Both the position numbers and the translations under genes were made by a program. A model generated the notes under the pieces. It did no database searches. It saw only the letters and a program-made list of their open reading frames with translations, and had not been told where the DNA came from. DNA of 7,703 nt from Frankiales bacterium. Lineage in GTDB: Bacteria; Actinomycetota; Actinomycetes; Mycobacteriales; SCTD01. Where the stretch lies: positions 1 to 7,703 of the forward strand of contig SCTD01000405.1 of assembly GCA_004299215.1 (NCBI GenBank), given 5' to 3'. This document shows positions 4,678 through 7,703 of this stretch, piece by piece. Each line of letters begins with the position of its first letter. The stretch's first letter is position 1.

Positions 4678-6630
4678 TCAGTCGTCGCCGGACGTGCTCA
4701 TCACCTTGCCGCCCAGCTCGGTCTCGACCAGGCGCAGCGCGGCGTCCTCGCCCCTCGGCTCCTGGGGCGGCGGTGGCGCGTCCGGGTCCTCCGGCTCGGC
4801 CTCGTCACCGGGAGCGAAGCCGGTCTCCTCCGCGGGTGGCGGCGGGGCGTGCTCCGGGCGCCGGTCGGGTCGTGCCCCGCGATCGTGCGGGGCCAGGCTG
4901 TCGTGCAGCACGCAGCGCAGGTCGAGGTCGACGCCGAGGGTGGCCTGCAGCGCCTCGCGCAGCACGTCGGGGCCGACGCTGCCCTGGAACTGCCGCAGCA
5001 GCGGGGCGTGCTGGAAGGCCAGCACCAGGGTGCGCCCCTCGACGCTGGCCACCGTCGCGTCGGCGAGCAGCGCGTGCGAGGCGCGCTTGCGGCTCTTGAC
5101 CTCGCCCAGGACGGTGTCCCACGCGCTGCGCAGGGCGGCGGCGTCGATGCTGCCGGGGGCGCTCGGGGGGGCCGGCGTCGGCTCCGCTGCCGCGGGGTGC
5201 GCGTCCGGGCGAGCGGACGTCGCGGCAGGGGCGGGGCTGGGATCGGAGGGAGTACGGCCGAGCTCGGCGGTGGTCGGCCACGCCTGAGCGGCCGGCGCCT
5301 CCGGGGGAGCCTCTTGCGTGGGGGGCGGCAGGGGGGCGTCGCCGCGGACGGCGTCGACCTCGGTGCGGGCCGGGCCGCCGGCAGCCTCCGTCACGGCGGG
5401 GCGCGTCGGTCGGGACGGCGGGACCGGCGGGGGGCCGGTCGGCCGGTCAGGGGCTGGACCGGCGCCGGCGATGTCGAGCCGCCGCTCGAGCCGCTCGAGC
5501 CGGGCGAGCAGCGCCGAGTCGTCGGCGCTCGCGGCGGGCAGCAGCACCCGGGCGCAGACCAGCTCCAGCAGCAGCCGCGGGGTGGTCTTGCCGCGCATCT
5601 CGACGAGCCCGGCGTGGAAGAGGTCGGCGGCGCGGGACAGCCCTGCCGTACCCATCGCGACGGCCTGCCGGCCCATCCGCTCGAGCTGGTCGTCGGGGCA
5701 GTCGAGCAGCCCGGTGGAGCCGGCGTCCGGGACGGCGTCCAGGACGATCAGGTCGCGCAGCCGCTCGAGCACGTCGGTCGCGAACCGCCGCGGGTCGTGG
5801 CCGCCCTCCATCACCTGGTCCAGCAGGCCGAAGACCGCGGCGGCGTCGTGCGCGGCGAAGGCGTCGACGATGCCGTCGAGCAGCGAGTCGGGGGTGACGC
5901 CGAGCAGCGCCGCAGCGCCCTCGCGCGTCACGCCGTCCGGCCCCGCGGAGGCGAGCACCTGGTCCAGGATCGACAGGCCGTCACGCGCGCTGCCGGCCGC
6001 CGCTCGTACGACCAGCGGGATCACCGTGCTGTCGACGGCGATGCCCTCCGACTCGGCGACCCTGGTCAGCAGCTCGGTCAGCGCCTTCGGCGACATCAGC
6101 CGGAACGGGTAGTGGTGGGTGCGCGAGCGGATGGTCTGCAGGACGTTCTCGGGCTCGGTCGTCGCGAAGACGAACTTCACGAACTCCGGTGGCTCCTCGA
6201 CGAGCTTCAGCAGCGCGTTGAACGCCGCCGTGGTGACCATGTGGGCCTCGTCGATGATGTAGACCTTGTAGCGGCTGGAGACGGGGGCGAAGAAGGCCCG
6301 CTCGCGCAGGTCGCGGGCGTCGTCGACGCCGTTGTGCGAGGCCGCGTCGATCTCGATGACGTCGAGCGACCCGGGGCCGTTGGGCGCCAGCGCGACGCAG
6401 GAGCCGCACTCCCCGCACGGGTCCGGCGTCGGGCCCTGCTCGCAGTTCAGCGAGCGGGCCATGATCCGCGCGCTGGAGGTCTTGCCGCAGCCGCGCGGCC
6501 CGCTGAACAGGTAGGCGTGGCTGATGCGGCCGTTCGACAGCGCCTGCCGCAGCGGGTCGGTGACGTGCGCCTGCCCCATCACCTCGGCGAAGCTGGCAGG
6601 CCGGTACTTGCGGTAGAGCGCCAGGCTCAC
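4678..6630 (-). CDS. dnaX: DNA polymerase III subunit gamma/tau
   Basis: A 650-residue clamp-loader ATPase that loads the beta sliding clamp and tethers polymerase cores at the replication fork. It opens with the family-typical SLALYRKYRPASFAEVMGQ. Then come Walker A GPRGCGKT (44-51), a zinc module with Cys63, Cys72, Cys75 and Cys78, Walker B VYIIDEAH (123-130) and the sensor-1 region KFVFATTEPE. The SRC position reads SRT (169-171) within IRSRTHHYPF. Sensor 2 lies in GSARDGLS. A Pro/Ala-rich linker spans about 395-495, and the tau-specific C-terminal region starts near IDAAALRSAWDTVL. The very end, LGGKVMSTSGDD, follows an acidic proline-rich stretch. The GTG at 6630 is preceded by GGAGGAG (6635-6641). 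The gene begins only about 21 nt after the SRP RNA, so it is likely read from the ffs promoter at least in part. Confidence 0.97.
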   Translation of the reverse strand: MSLALYRKYRPASFAEVMGQAHVTDPLRQALSNGRISHAYLFSGPRGCGKTSSARIMARSLNCEQGPTPDPCGECGSCVALAPNGPGSLDVIEIDAASHNGVDDARDLRERAFFAPVSSRYKVYIIDEAHMVTTAAFNALLKLVEEPPEFVKFVFATTEPENVLQTIRSRTHHYPFRLMSPKALTELLTRVAESEGIAVDSTVIPLVVRAAAGSARDGLSILDQVLASAGPDGVTREGAAALLGVTPDSLLDGIVDAFAAHDAAAVFGLLDQVMEGGHDPRRFATDVLERLRDLIVLDAVPDAGSTGLLDCPDDQLERMGRQAVAMGTAGLSRAADLFHAGLVEMRGKTTPRLLLELVCARVLLPAASADDSALLARLERLERRLDIAGAGPAPDRPTGPPPVPPSRPTRPAVTEAAGGPARTEVDAVRGDAPLPPPTQEAPPEAPAAQAWPTTAELGRTPSDPSPAPAATSARPDAHPAAAEPTPAPPSAPGSIDAAALRSAWDTVLGEVKSRKRASHALLADATVASVEGRTLVLAFQHAPLLRQFQGSVGPDVLREALQATLGVDLDLRCVLHDSLAPHDRGARPDRRPEHAPPPPAEETGFAPGDEAEPEDPDAPPPPQEPRGEDAALRLVETELGGKVMSTSGDD

Positions 6631-6644
6631 GCTGCTCCTCCAGG

Positions 6645-6661
6645 AAAAGTGAGGACCCCCC
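6645..6661 (-). terminator. Possible weak terminator or attenuator at the SRP RNA 3' end
   Basis: On the minus strand the 3' arm of the SRP closing helix (GGGGGGTCC, from 6661) is followed a few bases later by TTTT at 6648-6645. A GC-rich stem followed by a short U run resembles a weak intrinsic terminator. The U run is short and offset from the stem, so readthrough into dnaX, whose ribosome binding site begins at 6641, is expected. This is inference from base composition and position only. Confidence 0.3.
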
Positions 6662-6746
6662 GCACACCCGCCCAGAGCCTGCCTGCCCTTGCTGCCTTCC
6701 GGCCCTGGGGGGGTTCAGCGGGATGGGCGCCGCACGAGGGGTCTGG
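6652..6746 (-). ncRNA. ffs: Small bacterial signal recognition particle RNA (4.5S-like)
   Basis: The RNA component of the signal recognition particle, which binds Ffh and targets nascent membrane proteins to FtsY. On the minus strand the conserved apical domain IV is unmistakable: GGCC, then the GGAA tetraloop, then GGCAGCAAGGGCAGG. The ends close as a helix between GACCCC (6743-6738) and GGGGTC (6659-6654). A GGGTGTGCGGGG 3' strand is typical of actinobacterial forms. The length of about 95 nt fits the small type without an Alu domain. Exact ends are estimated from the closing helix and from a TAGGGT -10 at 6757-6752, which would place the start near 6745. It lies between tRNA-Ser and dnaX, a position seen widely in Actinomycetota. 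Confidence 0.93.
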
Positions 6747-6751
6747 CGAGA

Positions 6752-6781
6752 ACCCTACCGGTCCCCCGTGACCGGTGTCTC
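6752..6781 (-). promoter_or_regulatory. Probable ffs (SRP RNA) promoter
   Basis: Read on the minus strand, GAGACA at 6781-6776 matches four of six bases of the -35 consensus TTGACA. After 18 nt comes TAGGGT at 6757-6752, which fits the actinobacterial -10 pattern TANNNT. A start about 7 nt later falls at 6745-6744, exactly where the SRP closing helix begins. This agreement is the main support. The promoter probably also feeds dnaX and the genes behind it. Confidence 0.55.
6757..6776. repeat. Twin ACCGGT sites between divergent promoters
   Basis: ACCGGT occurs at 6757-6762 and again at 6771-6776, separated by 8 nt. Each hexamer is itself palindromic, so the pair reads as both a direct and an inverted repeat. 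The pair occupies the spacer of the predicted ffs promoter and the upstream region of the tRNA-Ser promoter. It could be a binding site for a shared regulator, or chance in GC-rich DNA. Confidence 0.3.
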
Positions 6782-6784
6782 CGC

Positions 6785-6790
6785 TAGGAT
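6785..6790 (+). promoter_or_regulatory. Probable -10 element of tRNA-Ser
   Basis: TAGGAT fits the housekeeping -10 pattern TANNNT and ends 7 nt before the first base of the tRNA acceptor stem (6798). Transcription may therefore start at or within a base or two of the mature 5' end. No convincing -35 hexamer is seen at 16-18 nt spacing, where the sequence is C-rich. The element sits just beyond the -35 of the divergent ffs promoter, so the two promoters interleave. Confidence 0.5.
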
Positions 6791-6797
6791 CGCCGGC

Positions 6798-6883
6798 GGA
6801 GGATTCGCCTAGTTGGCCTATGGCGCACGCTTGGAAAGCGTGTTGGGGGCAACCCCTCGCGAGTTCGAATCTCGCATCCTCCG
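6798..6883 (+). tRNA. tRNA-Ser, anticodon GGA
   Basis: A complete class II cloverleaf. The acceptor stem pairs GGAGGAT (6798-6804) with ATCCTCC (6876-6882), with G6883 as discriminator. The D stem is GCC (6807-6809) with GGC (6822-6824). The anticodon stem CACGC/GCGTG encloses TTGGAAA with anticodon GGA at 6833-6835, reading UCC and UCU serine codons. The long variable arm forms GGGG-CAA-CCCC (6846-6856), as expected for serine tRNAs. The T arm is GCGAG-TTCGAAT-CTCGC (6859-6875). The 3' CCA is not encoded and must be added after transcription. The gene is divergent from ffs. Confidence 0.97.
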
Positions 6884-6890
6884 CCGCGGT

Positions 6891-6927
6891 CCGGGAGCCG
6901 CCCCCGCAGGACGGGGGCGGCTCCCGG
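6891..6927 (+). terminator. GC hairpin terminator after tRNA-Ser
   Basis: CCGGGAGCCGCCCCCG (6891-6906) pairs perfectly over 16 bp with CGGGGGCGGCTCCCGG (6912-6927) around the 5-nt loop CAGGA. It begins 7 nt after the tRNA discriminator base and ends 43 nt before the MFS start codon. There is no U tract after it (CGTTCGTC). It therefore resembles the strong U-less hairpins common downstream of actinobacterial genes. It probably ends the tRNA transcript and insulates the MFS gene. Confidence 0.8.
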
Positions 6928-6970
6928 CGTTCGTCACGCGCATGTCACCCGGCTCGGCCAGGATGGACGC

Positions 6971-7703
6971 ATGGCGCGGCCGTTCGCAGTGACCCGCGAC
7001 GTCTCCCGGAGGGCGTCACGGACCGCGGTGCGCCGGGTCCGGGCGGCTGCCCGCGCGGACGGCGCCGACCGCAGCGGCCTGTCGGCGCTGATCAGCGTGC
7101 ACGCCCTGCACGCCGCGGGCGACGCGCTCGTGGCCGTCGCCCTGGCCGGCACGCTGTTCTTCAACGTGCCGCTGGGCGAGGCGCGCACCAGCGTCGCGCT
7201 CTACCTGCTCCTCACCATGCTGCCGTTCACGCTTCTGGTGCCCGTGGCCGGTCCGCTGCTGGACCGCTTCCCGCACGGCCGCCGCAACGTCCTCGCGGTC
7301 ACGACCGGCGGCCGCGGCCTGCTGACCTGGGTGATGGCCGGCGCCACCGCCTCGCTCGGCCTCTACCCCCTGGCACTGGCGGTGCTGGTGCTGTCGAGGG
7401 CGTACGGCGTGGCGCGCAGCGCGGCCGTTCCCCGCGTACGACCGCCGGCCGTCGGGCTGGTGTCGGCCAACGCGCGGCTCAACGTGGCGTCCGTCGCCGC
7501 CGCGTCGGCGGCCGCCGGCGTCGGGTCGGCCATGGTCGCGGTCCTCGGGTCGTCGTCGTGGGTGCTGCGGCTCGCCAGCCTGCTGCTGATCACGGCCGCG
7601 GTCCTCGCGCTGCGCCTGCCGTCGCACGTCGACGAGCCGGCCGCCCACCCCGTCGAGGACGCCCTGCCGCCGGCGCGGTTCCGGCTGCGCGACATGGCTC
7701 CTC
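6971..7703 (+). CDS. MFS transporter, N-terminal part (runs off right edge)
   Basis: The frame from the ATG at 6971 stays open to the end of the window (244 codons). It has a basic N-terminal segment of about 30 residues rich in Arg, then LSALISVHALHAAGDALVAV (37-56), the start of the first membrane span. Further hydrophobic spans are visible around YLLLTMLPFTLLVPVAGPLL, GLLTWVMAGATASLGLYPLA, the Ala/Gly-rich ASVAAASAAAGVGSAMVAVL, and WVLRLASLLLITAAVLAL. GPLLDRFPHGRRN corresponds to the cytoplasmic loop motif A of the major facilitator family, normally G-x-x-x-D-R-x-G-R-R. AGGA at 6960-6963 is 7 nt upstream of the ATG and serves as ribosome binding site. The overlapping CAGGAT (6959-6964) could alternatively be a -10 for a nearly leaderless message. 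The substrate is unknown. Confidence 0.82.
   Translation, partial: MARPFAVTRDVSRRASRTAVRRVRAAARADGADRSGLSALISVHALHAAGDALVAVALAGTLFFNVPLGEARTSVALYLLLTMLPFTLLVPVAGPLLDRFPHGRRNVLAVTTGGRGLLTWVMAGATASLGLYPLALAVLVLSRAYGVARSAAVPRVRPPAVGLVSANARLNVASVAAASAAAGVGSAMVAVLGSSSWVLRLASLLLITAAVLALRLPSHVDEPAAHPVEDALPPARFRLRDMAP

Noticed and set aside
5160..5175. Run of seven C residues (minus strand) in the proline-rich linker of dnaX, considered as a programmed frameshift site making a short gamma form
   Set aside because: Neither a -1 nor a +1 shift leads to an early stop: one stays open to about 4805 and the other to near the gene's end. A short gamma-like product would not result, and no stimulatory structure is evident.
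4027..6771. A very long open frame on the plus strand opposite dnaX, ybaB and recR
   Set aside because: Its product is low-complexity (Arg/Ala/Gly-rich) with no domain, and the opposite strand carries well-recognised conserved genes. Long antisense frames are expected in GC-rich DNA, where stop codons are rare.
1..7703. Search for CRISPR arrays, transposases, phage genes, toxin-antitoxin pairs or a new defence system
   Set aside because: No regularly spaced repeats, integrase or transposase motifs, or linked nuclease/effector domains were seen. The window reads as housekeeping genes plus a small regulatory/exporter block.

Overview
The window is very GC-rich, with strong G/C preference at third codon positions, GTG starts mixed with ATG, and the gene order tRNA-Ser / SRP RNA / dnaX / ybaB / recR / DUF5063 / lysC. 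Together these indicate a chromosomal segment of a high-GC Actinomycetota. I cannot name the genus from sequence alone.

Layout, right to left, because most genes lie on the minus strand. At 6652-6746 is the small SRP RNA (ffs). Immediately behind it, on the same strand, runs a tight housekeeping block: dnaX (clamp-loader tau subunit), ybaB/ebfC (nucleoid-associated protein), recR (recombinational repair), a DUF5063 gene overlapping recR by 8 nt, and an ECF sigma factor of the SigG/SnoaL-tail type. A small plus-strand gene for a STAS-like protein (1970-2239) converges on the sigma gene and overlaps its last 96 nt. Divergent from the STAS gene is a two-gene DrrA/DrrB-type ABC exporter with an ATGA start/stop overlap. 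The first codons of lysC (aspartate kinase) follow 18 nt after it and run off the left edge.

On the plus strand at the right end, tRNA-Ser(GGA) is divergent from ffs across a promoter region of about 50 bp. It is followed by a perfect 16-bp GC hairpin and then by the first 244 codons of an MFS transporter that runs off the right edge.

The dnaX-ybaB-recR part serves replication and repair, and lysC starts aspartate-family amino acid synthesis. The sigma factor, STAS protein and ABC exporter form an accessory block (about 1875-3121) between recR/DUF5063 and lysC. The points most worth a second look are the convergent sigma/STAS overlap, a perfect 20-bp palindrome between the divergent exporter and STAS genes, and the compact divergent ffs/tRNA-Ser promoter region with twin ACCGGT sites. 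I found no CRISPR array, insertion sequence, phage gene or clearly new defence system.
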